From the NCBI GenBank assembly GCA_964424555.1, contig CAYRIX010000002.1, forward strand, positions 47,272-111,271: a DNA stretch of 64,000 nucleotides. The letters run 5' to 3'. The position numbers and the translations under genes were made by a program. A model generated the notes under the pieces. The model worked only from the letters and a program-made list of their open reading frames with translations. It was not told the DNA's origin and did not search any database. Below are positions 9,277 through 18,536 of this stretch, in pieces (the stretch's first letter is position 1; every line of letters starts with the position of its first letter). Source of the stretch: UMGS172 sp964424555. GTDB taxonomy: Bacteria > Bacillota > Clostridia > Oscillospirales > Acutalibacteraceae.

Positions 9277-9636
9277 TCATTCATCGCTATGCATATAGAT
9301 ACCTGTTATCAGCAAGCTGCTTTTTTGCAGCCATTTCACTAAGGATTTGACTATACCCTTCTTGCAATAACCAAAGTCAACAGCTATCCGCACCATTTTT
9401 CGGTCTTCAAAAACCTTATCTAAACAAATGTAGCGTATGCTATATCTGTGATGCCTGTTCCAGCTATGCATAAAATTAAATATCTCTTTCTCGGTGTCCT
9501 TGCCAAGCTTATGAGAGACAAGTACCGAAAAGGTTATATCAAGATAAACCTGCGGATAGCTATTATCCTCTGCCTCACGAAATATGTTGCCGCTTTCCCG
9601 CTTTGAAAATATATCTAAGAAATCACGAATGTGCAT
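9277..9636 (-). CDS. Hypothetical protein, 119 residues
   Basis: Not recognised. The start at 9636 has an AAGGGATTAAGG purine-rich site before it, which supports translation. The product is basic with alternating hydrophobic and aromatic residues (VYLDITFSVLVSH, HSWNRHHRYSIRYICLDKVF). It reads like a small soluble domain of alternating strands and helices; no signal peptide or membrane helix. The upstream region is AT-rich with TATATGT-type repeats. It is a lone gene between a terminator and the WbsX-like gene. Confidence 0.55.
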   Translation of the reverse strand: MHIRDFLDIFSKRESGNIFREAEDNSYPQVYLDITFSVLVSHKLGKDTEKEIFNFMHSWNRHHRYSIRYICLDKVFEDRKMVRIAVDFGYCKKGIVKSLVKWLQKSSLLITGIYMHSDE

Positions 9637-9780
9637 TAACCTTAATCCCTTTTCAGTTTCAAATATATTATATGTAACATTATATGTGTTATGTCCGATA
9701 ATATATTATTGTAACTTATGTGCAAATTCTTGTCAAGTTAAGTTTAATTTTTAAGGTGCTTACGGTCTATCGGCATAAAA

Positions 9781-9814
9781 ACAGCATCCGAGAAAAGCAG
9801 ATCTCGGATGCTGT
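9781..9814 (-). terminator. Terminator after the WbsX-like gene
   Basis: ACAGCATCCGAGA/TCTCGGATGCTGT perfect stem with TTTTTATG following on the minus strand. Confidence 0.85.
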
Positions 9815-9819
9815 TGGTT

Positions 9820-10944
9820 TTATTTTTGATCAACAAAAACCTTTTTAATGGCTTCAAGATATCCGTAGCCGTAAAGGTCATCGGGCAGAAGATAGCTCGA
9901 CTCGGTCCACTCGTTCCACGAATTTACCGTGATGAGCGGTGCAGGCAGCTCATGCGTATCGACAAACTCTTTGGCGGCACGAAAAGCCTTTTCAACATTT
10001 TCGGGCGTGTTGTTTGTGCAGATCCAGCCCTTAAAATCGGTATGTCGGGGGCTGTTATCCCAACCGACCGAAACATGCGGAAAATACGGCGCACCATAAT
10101 CATTATAAAGCCTTTCCCAATTACACTTGACATCTTTGAAAGCCTCGGTATAATCACGGTTCATATTGGTCATATGTACAAACTGATAGCTTGCAATGCT
10201 GTCATAGCCTAAGGTGCTTATTATATCCTTAAGACCGAACTTGAGCTCGCTACCGTCAACACCCGATGCATTGACGGTATTACTACCTTGCGGACAGTAT
10301 TGCAGGTGAAGTCCCTCAAAACCTGCCTCCACGGTCTCATCACGCAACCAATCCAATGCGGCTCGGGCATTTTCGAGACCGCCCAAACCGTTTACAAAAG
10401 CAGGGGTGTCGTAAATCATCAAAACAGGCTTGCCGTCAATTTTATAATAGCTTGGATGTCCAAAGTATTTATCTATCCAACGACGGCCGATCTTTTTAAA
10501 CTGCTCAAAGCTCACACTGCCCTGCCAAATTACCGTCTTACCGTATTCCGATGAAGCAAGTGACTTGCACCACAGATGATTTGCGTCATGGTTTGCCCAC
10601 ATAACGTAGAACTTCATTTTGTCTACATTCTTGGCCTTTAAAAAACCATCGTTAAGGCACTGTTCCAAAAACGGGCGGTCGTCATACCAATACCAGTCAT
10701 AAATAAATACATTAACACCGTGCTTTACTGCAAGGTCAATCTGTTGCTCCATCGCCTCGGGGTCGGCCTCGTCCTGAAAACCGAGCAACGGCTTTCTGGG
10801 CCAGTTGTGTCCATCCCTTACAGCCTTGGCATCCCGTACGGTCTGCCATTCGCCCATGCCCTCGGGCCAAAATATACGTGTGCGTGGCTCCTTGCCCGTA
10901 TATGCAGGCCAGATAAATGCCGCTATATCATATTGCTTTCTCAA
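9820..10944 (-). CDS. WbsX-like / GH99-like glycan-active protein
   Basis: The 374-residue protein matches the WbsX-like family (glycosyltransferase WbsX, related in fold to GH99 enzymes). Evidence is the N-terminal DIAAFIWPAYTG, GVNVFIYDWYWYDDRPFLE, FYVMWANHD and the C-terminal ITVNSWNEWTESSYLLP, where glutamates are candidate catalytic residues. Start is TTG at 10944 with AGAGG eight bases before it. No signal peptide, so probably a cytosolic glycan enzyme rather than a secreted hydrolase. No polysaccharide biosynthesis genes adjoin it. Reaction and substrate unknown. Confidence 0.75.
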   Translation of the reverse strand: MRKQYDIAAFIWPAYTGKEPRTRIFWPEGMGEWQTVRDAKAVRDGHNWPRKPLLGFQDEADPEAMEQQIDLAVKHGVNVFIYDWYWYDDRPFLEQCLNDGFLKAKNVDKMKFYVMWANHDANHLWCKSLASSEYGKTVIWQGSVSFEQFKKIGRRWIDKYFGHPSYYKIDGKPVLMIYDTPAFVNGLGGLENARAALDWLRDETVEAGFEGLHLQYCPQGSNTVNASGVDGSELKFGLKDIISTLGYDSIASYQFVHMTNMNRDYTEAFKDVKCNWERLYNDYGAPYFPHVSVGWDNSPRHTDFKGWICTNNTPENVEKAFRAAKEFVDTHELPAPLITVNSWNEWTESSYLLPDDLYGYGYLEAIKKVFVDQK

Positions 10945-11067
10945 TCAGATTACCTCTTTTTTACTTTTTTAAAATTATACCTTGGAATTCCACAAAAGTC
11001 AACACAAATATAACAAAAACCTCAATTTGTATTGCCTTTTATTTAAAATTTTGAAAAAATATAGATA

Positions 11068-11103
11068 AAGCAGTGGAGAGTCGAACCTGAATCTCCACTG
11101 CTT
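11068..11103 (-). terminator. Terminator after galM
   Basis: AAGCAGTGGAGA/TCTCCACTGCTT perfect stem, T-rich minus-strand tail. Confidence 0.85.
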
Positions 11104-11111
11104 AAAACTCA

Positions 11112-12149
11112 TTATTTTACAGTCAACTTATATGCCGTGGTACGACGGTAGATCTCGGCCTTTTTAAGCACAGGCGACGGGAAATGTGCAAACGAGGTCG
11201 CATTGGGATAGCCTTGGGTCTCAAGACATATAGCACCGTGGCGCTGATACTCAACATCATATTTTCCCTTTAACGGTTTCATACCGTTGCCTGCATAGAT
11301 TTGGCAACCCGGCTGATCGGTGTAGCAGACCATCTCAATACCGGTTTTATCGCTGTAAAGACGTGCAAACTCACGGTATCCCTTGCCGTCAAGGATAAAG
11401 TTGTGGTCGATACCGTTGACTAACTTGGCAGGAGCATAATCTGAGTTTATTACCTCGCCCAAATTTTTACCCTGTCTGAAATCAAACGGTGTTCCGCGGA
11501 CTGCCAAAATATTACCGTTAGCAAGGCACTTGTCATCGGTCTCGCAGAAGGCCGAAGCCGACATCTGCAGTGTGTGGTTAAGGATGGTCTCGGGCTTGTC
11601 AGCACCGTTCAGGTTGAAATAGGTGTGGTTGGTGAGATTCAACACAGTATCAGCATCACTGATTGCGTAATAATCCAGCACCAAGGTACCGTCAAGCTTC
11701 AAGGAATAGGTTATCTGCATATCAAGGTTGCCGGGGTAACCCTCGTCACCGTCACGGCTGAGCAAGCTGAACTCAATAGTGTGATTGTTTATATCACGCA
11801 CATTAAAGAAACGGTGGCTAAAGCCTACATTTCCGCCGTGCAGATGGTTAGGGCCGTTATTGGTGGCAAGCGTGTACTCCTTGCCGTTTAAAGTGAATTT
11901 TCCGCCCTCGATACGGTTTCCGAAACGGCCGATAGTGGCACCCATATAACCGATCTTTCCTGTATAAGGCTCAACACTGTCGAAGCCTAATACAACGTCG
12001 GTATTATTTCCGTCACGGTCAGGACCGCAGAATTTTACCAAGGTTGCGCCAAAATCGGTGACATAGGCTGTGTACTTGCCTCTTTTAAGCTTGTACAGCT
12101 TAGCCTCACGTCCGTCAGGGGTAATGCCGAATGATGTTGATTTGATCAT
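11112..12149 (-). CDS. galM: Aldose 1-epimerase (galactose mutarotase)
   Basis: Interconverts alpha and beta anomers of galactose, glucose and related aldoses in the cytoplasm. Seen: NGPNHLHGGNVGFSHRFF (catalytic-site histidine and substrate arginine region), NLTNHTYFNLNG with the second conserved histidine, and CLETQGYPNA with the catalytic glutamate near the C-terminus. The 345-residue length is normal. AAGGTGG precedes the ATG at 12149. It lies downstream of tatD on the same strand but is separated by a dispersed repeat; no other Leloir genes are nearby. Confidence 0.94.
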   Translation of the reverse strand: MIKSTSFGITPDGREAKLYKLKRGKYTAYVTDFGATLVKFCGPDRDGNNTDVVLGFDSVEPYTGKIGYMGATIGRFGNRIEGGKFTLNGKEYTLATNNGPNHLHGGNVGFSHRFFNVRDINNHTIEFSLLSRDGDEGYPGNLDMQITYSLKLDGTLVLDYYAISDADTVLNLTNHTYFNLNGADKPETILNHTLQMSASAFCETDDKCLANGNILAVRGTPFDFRQGKNLGEVINSDYAPAKLVNGIDHNFILDGKGYREFARLYSDKTGIEMVCYTDQPGCQIYAGNGMKPLKGKYDVEYQRHGAICLETQGYPNATSFAHFPSPVLKKAEIYRRTTAYKLTVK

Positions 12150-12171
12150 AAATTAACCACCTTTTATATTA

Positions 12172-12206
12172 CACCGTAGGAACGACACCCTCGCCGTCCC
12201 GAGCGG
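12172..12206. repeat. Fragment of a GTAGG...GACGGCGAGGG dispersed repeat
   Basis: Intergenic bases read on the minus strand as CTCGGGACGGCGAGGGTGTCG then TTCCTACGG, that is, a GTAGG-tagged imperfect palindrome of the same style as the copies at 3893, 30198 and 51510. Confidence 0.5.
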
Positions 12207-12207
12207 T

Positions 12208-13008
12208 TTATTTTATTGAAAACAACTGTTTCGCATTTTCCGAGGTAACCTTCAGCACCTCATTAACGCTGATATTTTTTATTTCTGCAACCTTCATTGC
12301 AGTGTAATAGATATATGCCGAATGACAGGTCTTACCACGGTAGGGCACAGGTGACAGATACGGCGCATCGGTCTCAAGCAGTATACTTTCGAGCGGTATT
12401 GCCTGAACCGTTTCGACCAGCTTACGTGCGTTATTGAACGTAATCACGCCGCCGACACCGATATGCATTCCGAGCTTTATAAGCTCTAACGCCATCTCAC
12501 GGCTGCCCGAAAAGCAGTGCAGACTGCCCTTAGGTTTTACCTTACGGATAATTTCCAGAGTATCGCCGTGAGCATCACGATCATGGACGATGACGGGCAA
12601 CCCCAATTCGTTCGCCAATTCAAGCTGGCGGCGAAATACCGCCTTTTGCTGCTCCTTACGATCGGCAGAGTAATGATAGTCCAAGCCTATCTCTCCTATC
12701 GCCACTACCTTTGGTCGTTTGACGAGCTCCGAAAGCCTTACTTCATCAAGTTCGAGCCCTTGGGTCTCGACCAGCTCGGGATGGATACCTACCGCCGTAT
12801 AACAAAAGCTGTAGGCATCGGACATCCTCAAACAGTTTTCAGCAGAAAATCCGAGGTCGGTCGAATTATTGATAATATATCCTACGCCGTGTCCCGACAA
12901 AGTATTCAGCAACTCATCACGGTCAGCATCAAAGCGCTCGTCGTCATAATGCGCATGCGTGTCGAAAATACTGTGAGGCGGTGCAAAAAACTCCTGCTCC
13001 AGTTCCAT
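12208..13008 (-). CDS. tatD: TatD family metal-dependent hydrolase
   Basis: A TIM-barrel metal-dependent nuclease-like enzyme of the TatD/YcfH family (3'-5' DNase activity and tRNA-linked roles are described for members). Seen: FDTHAHYDD (HxH metal ligands), AIGEIGLDYHY (glutamate), PVIVHDRDAHGDT, LHCFSGS and LLETDAPYLSP (aspartate). 266 residues. The ATG overlaps the metG stop by one base, so the two are translationally coupled; metG-tatD is a standard Firmicute pairing. Confidence 0.94.
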   Translation of the reverse strand: MELEQEFFAPPHSIFDTHAHYDDERFDADRDELLNTLSGHGVGYIINNSTDLGFSAENCLRMSDAYSFCYTAVGIHPELVETQGLELDEVRLSELVKRPKVVAIGEIGLDYHYSADRKEQQKAVFRRQLELANELGLPVIVHDRDAHGDTLEIIRKVKPKGSLHCFSGSREMALELIKLGMHIGVGGVITFNNARKLVETVQAIPLESILLETDAPYLSPVPYRGKTCHSAYIYYTAMKVAEIKNISVNEVLKVTSENAKQLFSIK

Positions 13009-14945
13009 TATCTTACCTTGGCACCTGCAGGAACACCGTCGAGGAATACCACCTTGACATCGTCCCCGCCTGCATCGGCAGCAAGTATCATTCCTTGGGA
13101 CTCAACACCGCAAAGCACAGCCGGCTTAAGGTTTGCGACACAGATGACTGTCTTGCCGACAAGCTCGTCGGGAGTGTACCACTTGGCAATACCCGATGCG
13201 ACAATTCTTTCCTTACCGCTACCGTCATCCAAGGTGAGCTTCAAGAGCTTCTTGGCCTTTTTGATGGGCTCGCAATTAACGATTTTGCAGGCACGAAGAT
13301 CAATCTTCATAAACTCGTCAAAGGTGATTTCATCAAGGAAGGCAATGCCCTCTGCTTTTTCAGCCTCAACTTCGGCGGCTTTTACGGCGGCCTCTTGCTC
13401 AGCTGCCAACTCGGCCAATACCTTTTCAGTATCAAGACGGGCGAACAACGGTTGACCCTCACCTACGGTGTAGGAGTCAACTGCACCAAACTCCAAAGCA
13501 TCGCAATCGCACTTGATCTGTGCGATGATCTTGTCAGAGCTTTCAGGGCAGATGGGTGCGATCAACTGAGCAAGAATGCGAATGCCCTCAAGCAGGTTGT
13601 ACATAACAGCCGAGAGACGATCCTTTTTATCCTCGTCCTTGGCCAAAGCCCAAGGCATTGTCTCATCAATATACTTATTGCAACGGCGTGCGAGATTCAT
13701 AACGGTCTCGCAAGCATCGGCGTTGCGGTAAACATCCATTAGCTGATCGTACTTCTTGACCGTTTCAAGAGCTACATTGCGAAGATCGGTGTCGAACTCG
13801 TCAAAATCGGCGTTAGGCTTAGAAACAGTACCGCCGAAATACTTATTAGTCATGGCGATGGTACGGTTGACAAGGTTGCCCAAGGTGTTGGCAAGGTCGG
13901 TGTTATACTTATTCATAAAGTTCTCGTAGGTGATAACACCATCCTGAGCAAAGGGCATCTCGGAAAGCAGATAGTAACGGACAGCATCGGTACCGAAACG
14001 CTTGACCATATCATCGGCATAGATAACATTGCCCTTAGATTTGCTCATCTTGTCGTCGCCCGACAAAAGCCACGGATGACCCAAAACCTGCTTCGGCAAC
14101 GGCTCACCCAATGCCATAAGAATTATGGGCCAATAAATGGTGTGAAAACGGACAATGTCCTTACCGATAACATGCAAATCGGCAGGCCAGTATTTCTTGT
14201 AATCGTCAGAACTGCCGTCGGGATTGTAGCCAACACCCGTGATATAGTTGGTCAACGCATCAAGCCAGACATATATAACATGCTTGTCGTCAAAATCAAC
14301 GGGGATACCCCATTTGAACGAGGTACGGGATACGCAAAGGTCGGAAAGACCGGGCTTGATGAAGTTATTTACCATTTCGGCTTTACGGGATGCAGGAGTG
14401 AAGAAGTCGGGATTGCTCTCGTAATACTCAACAAGGCGGTCCTGATACTTGGAAAGCTTTAAGAAATATGCCTCTTCCTTGGAATCGATACAGTCACGGC
14501 CGCAATCGGGGCACTTGCCGTCGACCAACTGTGAGGATGTGAAGAACGACTCACAAGGTACACAGTATTTACCCTCGTATTCGCTCTTATAGATGTCGCC
14601 CTGCTCATAGAGCTTTTTGAATATCTTTTTGACGGCATCCTCGTGGTCGGCATCGGTGGTACGGATGAAACGGTCATAGGTGACATTAAGACAATCCCAG
14701 ACTGACTTTATCTCACCTGCGACATTGTCAACAAGCTGTTTTGGGGTGAGACCCATTCCTTTTGCGTTTTCTTCGATCTTCTGTCCATGCTCGTCAGAGC
14801 CTGTGAGGAAACGGACGTCAAAGCCCTTTTTCCTCTTATATCTTGCTATCATATCGGCCAGCACGATATCATAAGAATTGCCGATATGCGGCTTCTTTGA
14901 GGCATAAGCGATAGCTGTTGTAATGTAAAATTTCTGTTTGTCCAT
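13008..14945 (-). CDS. metG: Methionyl-tRNA synthetase
   Basis: Charges tRNA-Met. Class I signatures are the HIGH motif variant PHIGN near residue 20 and DDKMSKSKGN (KMSKS). A four-cysteine zinc knuckle (CVPCESF and CPDCGRDC) sits in the connective domain. A C-terminal EMAP/OB-fold tRNA-binding domain (from about residue 540, FDEFMKIDLRACKIVNCEPIKKAKKL) follows. Length 645 is the dimeric form. First gene of metG-tatD. No T-box was seen upstream, consistent with a plain sigma-A promoter. Confidence 0.97.
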   Translation of the reverse strand: MDKQKFYITTAIAYASKKPHIGNSYDIVLADMIARYKRKKGFDVRFLTGSDEHGQKIEENAKGMGLTPKQLVDNVAGEIKSVWDCLNVTYDRFIRTTDADHEDAVKKIFKKLYEQGDIYKSEYEGKYCVPCESFFTSSQLVDGKCPDCGRDCIDSKEEAYFLKLSKYQDRLVEYYESNPDFFTPASRKAEMVNNFIKPGLSDLCVSRTSFKWGIPVDFDDKHVIYVWLDALTNYITGVGYNPDGSSDDYKKYWPADLHVIGKDIVRFHTIYWPIILMALGEPLPKQVLGHPWLLSGDDKMSKSKGNVIYADDMVKRFGTDAVRYYLLSEMPFAQDGVITYENFMNKYNTDLANTLGNLVNRTIAMTNKYFGGTVSKPNADFDEFDTDLRNVALETVKKYDQLMDVYRNADACETVMNLARRCNKYIDETMPWALAKDEDKKDRLSAVMYNLLEGIRILAQLIAPICPESSDKIIAQIKCDCDALEFGAVDSYTVGEGQPLFARLDTEKVLAELAAEQEAAVKAAEVEAEKAEGIAFLDEITFDEFMKIDLRACKIVNCEPIKKAKKLLKLTLDDGSGKERIVASGIAKWYTPDELVGKTVICVANLKPAVLCGVESQGMILAADAGGDDVKVVFLDGVPAGAKVR

Positions 14946-15022
14946 AGCTAGTTACCTTCCTTTACACTAATGATGTGTTTGAATTTTCATGCACCGAATG
15001 AAAGCACATAAATTTATATTTT

Positions 15023-15051
15023 ATTTTACCACAATTACCCTATTTTTACAA
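15023..15051 (-). promoter_or_regulatory. Sigma-A promoter of metG-tatD
   Basis: Minus strand: TTGTAA (15046-15051), 17 bases, TAAAAT (15023-15028). Confidence 0.65.
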
Positions 15052-15071
15052 GTGAAAACATCAGAAAAGAC

Positions 15072-15108
15072 AAAAAACACAAGACCGCAAGAACGGTTTT
15101 GTGTTTTT
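15072..15108 (-). terminator. Terminator after the sialidase-like gene
   Basis: AAAAACACAAGACCG/CGGTTTTGTGTTTTT stem with U-tract on the minus strand. Confidence 0.85.
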
Positions 15109-15113
15109 ATACC

Positions 15114-16841
15114 CTATATTTGCTTTTCCATGGACTTTATGTAAGCACCCTTGGAGTCGCCGTCACACGCACATTGGAGCATGAGATACGATATTCCCGT
15201 CGGGCATTCTTGGGTCATTTTTACGTCAAACAGTACGGCATCTTCAAAATACACCCTTGCAAGCTCTTTGTCAATATCGTACTCGACCGAAAGCTTGGCC
15301 ATATCGCTTCCTATATCCTTTGTACTAACCTCAAAGCAAAGCGGTGATTGTACGCCGGCGTATTCGTCACAAGGGTTATACCAACGGTCGGTCAGTATAA
15401 AGCGGATGCTCTTTTCAATAAGCTTGAGCTGTACCTTAACCGTTCCCTTTCTTGACATTGGGAAATTCCATACAACACCCTCAATATCATACATCAAACG
15501 CTCGTCACGGTGCTTTGAAACAAGCAGCATCTCACCGTAGCCGCCGTCAGGATCAGGCATTAAAACAGCACCGTGGGTGCGGTTCCATGCACAGTGACCG
15601 TTGCCTGCAATATGAGCCGTATGTCCCGAAAGGCTTTTGACATAGACTTGGGTAGAAACCTTATTAAGACCTGTCAAAAAATCCTCTTTTGCAGACTGTT
15701 GATAAAGCCAGTCAATATCAAATATCACAAATCGGCGTGAAGCGACATTCTGTCCCACCGACACAAGCACCTTGTTAAAGGGCAGTTCAAAGGCCTGAAA
15801 CTGGTGTACGCTTTTATCATTTGACGACCCGACACCGCCTCTGTAACGGAAGTCGGAATTATTCCGTATCTCGTTCAGTAATATTTCACGGTAACCTATC
15901 CAACTGTCACCGCCGTCATCCGATATTGCAGCATGTGCAGCATCACGGTTTGTGAAAGCATCCTCACCCGTGCCGTTTGCGACACCCTCACTGAACGGCT
16001 GCTGTGTCGTGTGATCGACCTCAGGCAGAGGCTTGGTATTGTTCCAAAATGTCACCACCCTGCCGTCCGACAGCCTTAATAAAAACGCTGTTGTGTTTGT
16101 GCCGTAAAAGGTCGACGGCACCGCCTCGGTCCAGCTTTCTCCACCATCACAAGAAAAGCTTTGGTAGAATTGGTCGGTAGGAGTGCGGATGATCATCATC
16201 ATTTTATTCGGCGACAGCTCAACTGCATACGGCTCCGAGCCGCTTCCCTTACACCAACGCAAGCCTTTATGGGGCGGCACAAGCTCGAACTCGGCATTAA
16301 GGCTTACCTCGCTTATGCTCCATGTGAGTCCGAAATCATCCGAGTAAAAGAAGGTTGGTGTACAGGTGCCCCACTTCTGAGCTGTTATCCACACACGGTC
16401 GGAAAATGAGGAACCCACAGGCAGGAACGAATCATAATAATCATCATCCGATATCTTTATCCACTGTGGGTCTGAATCATCAGGCCCGAGCTTTGACCTT
16501 AAGCACCAAAAGCCTTCGACTTTATGAGAATATTTATCGGCAACACTCAGATACACGTCGGCCTGCTCTATATATGTACATGCATTCATGGCACCGTGAG
16601 AATACTTCGTTACCCACGATATTCCGCCGTCATGCGATGCCAGATACTGAGTAACCTCTTGGCTGATTGTTTTGCCGTGAAGTCTTTCGTAGGACCTTAT
16701 CTCGCCGTCGGGCAATATGCAGACATCTCGCCTTGAGTCAGCGAGCGGGACACCGACAACCGTCGGCTCAAAAACCTCCTTTAAAGCCCTTGTTTGGTCT
16801 TCGTTCAGTCGATCTTGGATAGCTTTTATATATCCGTGCAT
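15114..16841 (-). CDS. Asp-box (BNR) sialidase-like protein
   Basis: A 575-residue predicted beta-propeller with four Asp-boxes: SHDGGISW, SDDFGLTW, SCDGGESW and SDDGGDSW. A C-terminal beta-sandwich-like region of about 110 residues follows. Asp-boxes are shared by GH33 sialidases and related hydrolases, but no clear sialidase FRIP motif is visible, so exo-alpha-sialidase is only one possibility. The ATG at 16841 has AGGAGG eight bases before it; an ATG 24 bases upstream has no site. No signal peptide, hence cytoplasmic. No sialic acid catabolic genes lie beside it. Confidence 0.7.
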   Translation of the reverse strand: MHGYIKAIQDRLNEDQTRALKEVFEPTVVGVPLADSRRDVCILPDGEIRSYERLHGKTISQEVTQYLASHDGGISWVTKYSHGAMNACTYIEQADVYLSVADKYSHKVEGFWCLRSKLGPDDSDPQWIKISDDDYYDSFLPVGSSFSDRVWITAQKWGTCTPTFFYSDDFGLTWSISEVSLNAEFELVPPHKGLRWCKGSGSEPYAVELSPNKMMMIIRTPTDQFYQSFSCDGGESWTEAVPSTFYGTNTTAFLLRLSDGRVVTFWNNTKPLPEVDHTTQQPFSEGVANGTGEDAFTNRDAAHAAISDDGGDSWIGYREILLNEIRNNSDFRYRGGVGSSNDKSVHQFQAFELPFNKVLVSVGQNVASRRFVIFDIDWLYQQSAKEDFLTGLNKVSTQVYVKSLSGHTAHIAGNGHCAWNRTHGAVLMPDPDGGYGEMLLVSKHRDERLMYDIEGVVWNFPMSRKGTVKVQLKLIEKSIRFILTDRWYNPCDEYAGVQSPLCFEVSTKDIGSDMAKLSVEYDIDKELARVYFEDAVLFDVKMTQECPTGISYLMLQCACDGDSKGAYIKSMEKQI

Positions 16842-16879
16842 AGCGGTATCCTCCTGTTGCTTCACATCTTTTCAATGAC

Positions 16880-16908
16880 ATAATATCATGGCCCGAAAAC
16901 AAAAGCAA
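16880..16908 (-). promoter_or_regulatory. Sigma-A promoter of the sialidase-like gene
   Basis: Minus strand: TTGCTT (16903-16908), 17 bases, TATTAT (16880-16885). Confidence 0.55.
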
Positions 16909-16919
16909 CAAATTTGCCC

Positions 16920-17102
16920 CTATTTCTTTAGTATCATTGTTCCGTAAGCAGGAAGATTTATCGCTCCCGTCACCTCTCTGCCTGTGTCGACCTCGGTCCA
17001 GTTTATAATCATTATGGCGGTCTTGGTTTCAAAATCATCAATGGGTATAGTATCCGCCATAACAAAGTGCTTAAAATTCAGGCTGCATGGTATAATTGAA
17101 AT
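16920..17102 (-). pseudogene. Orphan C-terminal coding remnant (glycoside hydrolase-like)
   Basis: A minus-strand frame of about 60 codons ends at 16920-16922. It reads ...MADTIPIDDFETKTAIMII, NWTEVDTGREVTG and AINLPAYGTMILKK. The ending (beta-strands, then LPAYGTMIL) looks like the C-terminal beta-domain of a cytosolic glycoside hydrolase; the exact family is not identifiable. There is no credible start or ribosome site, and the frame closes upstream. I read it as the tail of a deleted gene. Part of it overlaps the promoter-rich gap before pheST. Confidence 0.45.
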
Positions 17103-17151
17103 GTATTAAATCATTTCCCAAATTGCAAATACAACGAATAGAAAATAACAC

Positions 17152-17180
17152 TTGCAAATTTTAAACTATGGGTGTATAAT
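17152..17180 (+). promoter_or_regulatory. Sigma-A promoter of pheST
   Basis: TTGCAA (17152-17157), 17 bases, TATAAT (17175-17180). Confidence 0.8.
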
Positions 17181-17189
17181 GGGTTGAAA

Positions 17190-17462
17190 ATAGAATATTT
17201 CGTTCCAAAAACGCTATGATGAAGTAAAGTAACCGTCTTTGAAGCTCACAGAGAGGCGCACCTTGGCTGGAAGTGTGCTGACCGACATTGCGGTGAAGTT
17301 CCCTTCGGAGCGGCGGCGCTGAAGCTGAGTAGGTGCTGACGGAAAGACACCGTTACAGGTCTTAAGAGTGTTTGCTCCAAGCAAAAATGCGGGTGGTACC
17401 GCGGAGTTTTGTATTTTCACAACTTCGTCCCTTTATTCTTAAAGTAGGGACGAAGTTTTATT
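17190..17462 (+). promoter_or_regulatory. T-box leader of pheST (tRNA-Phe sensing)
   Basis: The leader senses uncharged tRNA-Phe and lets transcription continue into pheST. Seen: AGTA at 17223-17226 or 17228-17231 (5' side of the specifier-loop S-turn), a GAAG then TTC phenylalanine codon at 17299-17301 as candidate specifier, and AGAGAGGCGC with the CTTGGCTGG-type distal stem I. The T-box GGGTGGTACCGCGG lies around 17391-17404. A terminator ACTTCGTCCCT/AGGGACGAAGT plus TTTTA spans 17422-17461. Architecture and downstream genes agree. Confidence 0.93.
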
Positions 17463-17496
17463 TTGCACATTTCACATTCATATAGGAGGAAGAAAA

Positions 17497-18516
17497 ATGA
17501 AAGAGAAACTCGAACTGTTAAAGTCCGAAGCTTTGGCCGCCGTGGCCGCCGCCACCGACGAAAAGCTTTTGGACGAGGTGCGTGTCAAGTACCTTGGTAA
17601 AAAGGGTGAGCTGACCGCAATTTTGAAGCAGATGGGAGGACTTTCCCCCGAGGAACGCCCCATTATGGGTCAGTTGGTCAACAAGGCCAAGGCCGAGCTG
17701 GAGGAGGCTATCGCCGCCGCCAATGCCGATTTCAAGGCCAAGGCCGCTGATGCCAAACTCAAGGCTGAGACCTTGGACATCACAATGCCTGCAAAGCCTG
17801 CCGTAAAGGGCGGTCTGCATCCTTTGAATGTTGTTCTCAATGATATGATCGACATTTTTCAGTCTATGGGCTTTGACGTTGTGGACGGTCCCGAGGTTGA
17901 GACCGATTATTACAACTTTGAGGCGCTGAACGTTCCGCAGGATCACCCTGCACGCGATATGCAGGACACCTTCTACTTGGCTGAAAATCTGTTGCTCAGA
18001 ACTCAGACCTCTGCCGCACAGATCAGAACCATGGAAACAAGAAAGCCTCCCATCAAGATAATCTGCCCCGGCCGTGTTTACCGTGCTGATGAGGTTGACG
18101 CAACCCATTCGCCCGTTTTCCACCAGATCGAGGGTCTTGTTGTTGACAAGAACATCACCATGTGTGACCTGAAGGGTGTTTTGGAGCAGTTTGCTCACGA
18201 AATTTACGGCAAGGAGACCGAGGTTAAATTCCGTCCGTCGTTCTTCCCGTTCACCGAACCGAGTGTTGAGGTCGACGTAACCTGCTCAGAATGTAAGGGT
18301 AAGGGTTGCCGTGTATGCAAGGGCAGCGGTTGGATAGAAATTTTGGGTGCAGGTATGGTTCACCCGAGAGTGCTTAAGGCCTGCGGTATCGACCCCGAGG
18401 AGTATTCGGGCTTTGCGTTCGGTATCGGTCTTGACCGTCTGACCACCACCCGCTACAAGATAAGCGATATCCGCCTGCTGTTTGAAAACGATCTTCGTTT
18501 CCTCAAGCAGTTCTAA
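17497..18516 (+). CDS. pheS: Phenylalanyl-tRNA synthetase alpha subunit
   Basis: Catalytic subunit of the (alpha-beta)2 PheRS. Seen: N-terminal coiled coil (residues 1-90), class II motif 2 region PGRVYRADEVDATHSPVFHQIEG, and motif 3 FAFGIGLDRLTTTRYKI. A Cys-rich loop, CSECKGKGCRVCKGSG, about residues 264-279, is usual in Firmicute PheS. 339 residues, strong AGGAGG. Followed 20 bases later by pheT; both lie behind the T-box. Confidence 0.98.
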   Translation: MKEKLELLKSEALAAVAAATDEKLLDEVRVKYLGKKGELTAILKQMGGLSPEERPIMGQLVNKAKAELEEAIAAANADFKAKAADAKLKAETLDITMPAKPAVKGGLHPLNVVLNDMIDIFQSMGFDVVDGPEVETDYYNFEALNVPQDHPARDMQDTFYLAENLLLRTQTSAAQIRTMETRKPPIKIICPGRVYRADEVDATHSPVFHQIEGLVVDKNITMCDLKGVLEQFAHEIYGKETEVKFRPSFFPFTEPSVEVDVTCSECKGKGCRVCKGSGWIEILGAGMVHPRVLKACGIDPEEYSGFAFGIGLDRLTTTRYKISDIRLLFENDLRFLKQF

Positions 18517-18536
18517 TCAAAAGAAGGTGAATTGAA

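Noticed and set aside
11068..11103. GAGTCGAACCTGAATCTCC resembles the T-arm of a tRNA gene on the minus strand
   Set aside because: It is the loop and arm of a perfect hairpin terminator after galM; no acceptor, D or anticodon stem is present.
12517..13455. 312-codon plus-strand frame opposite tatD-metG
   Set aside because: Spans the junction of two certain genes on the other strand; amino acid composition is unlike a real protein.
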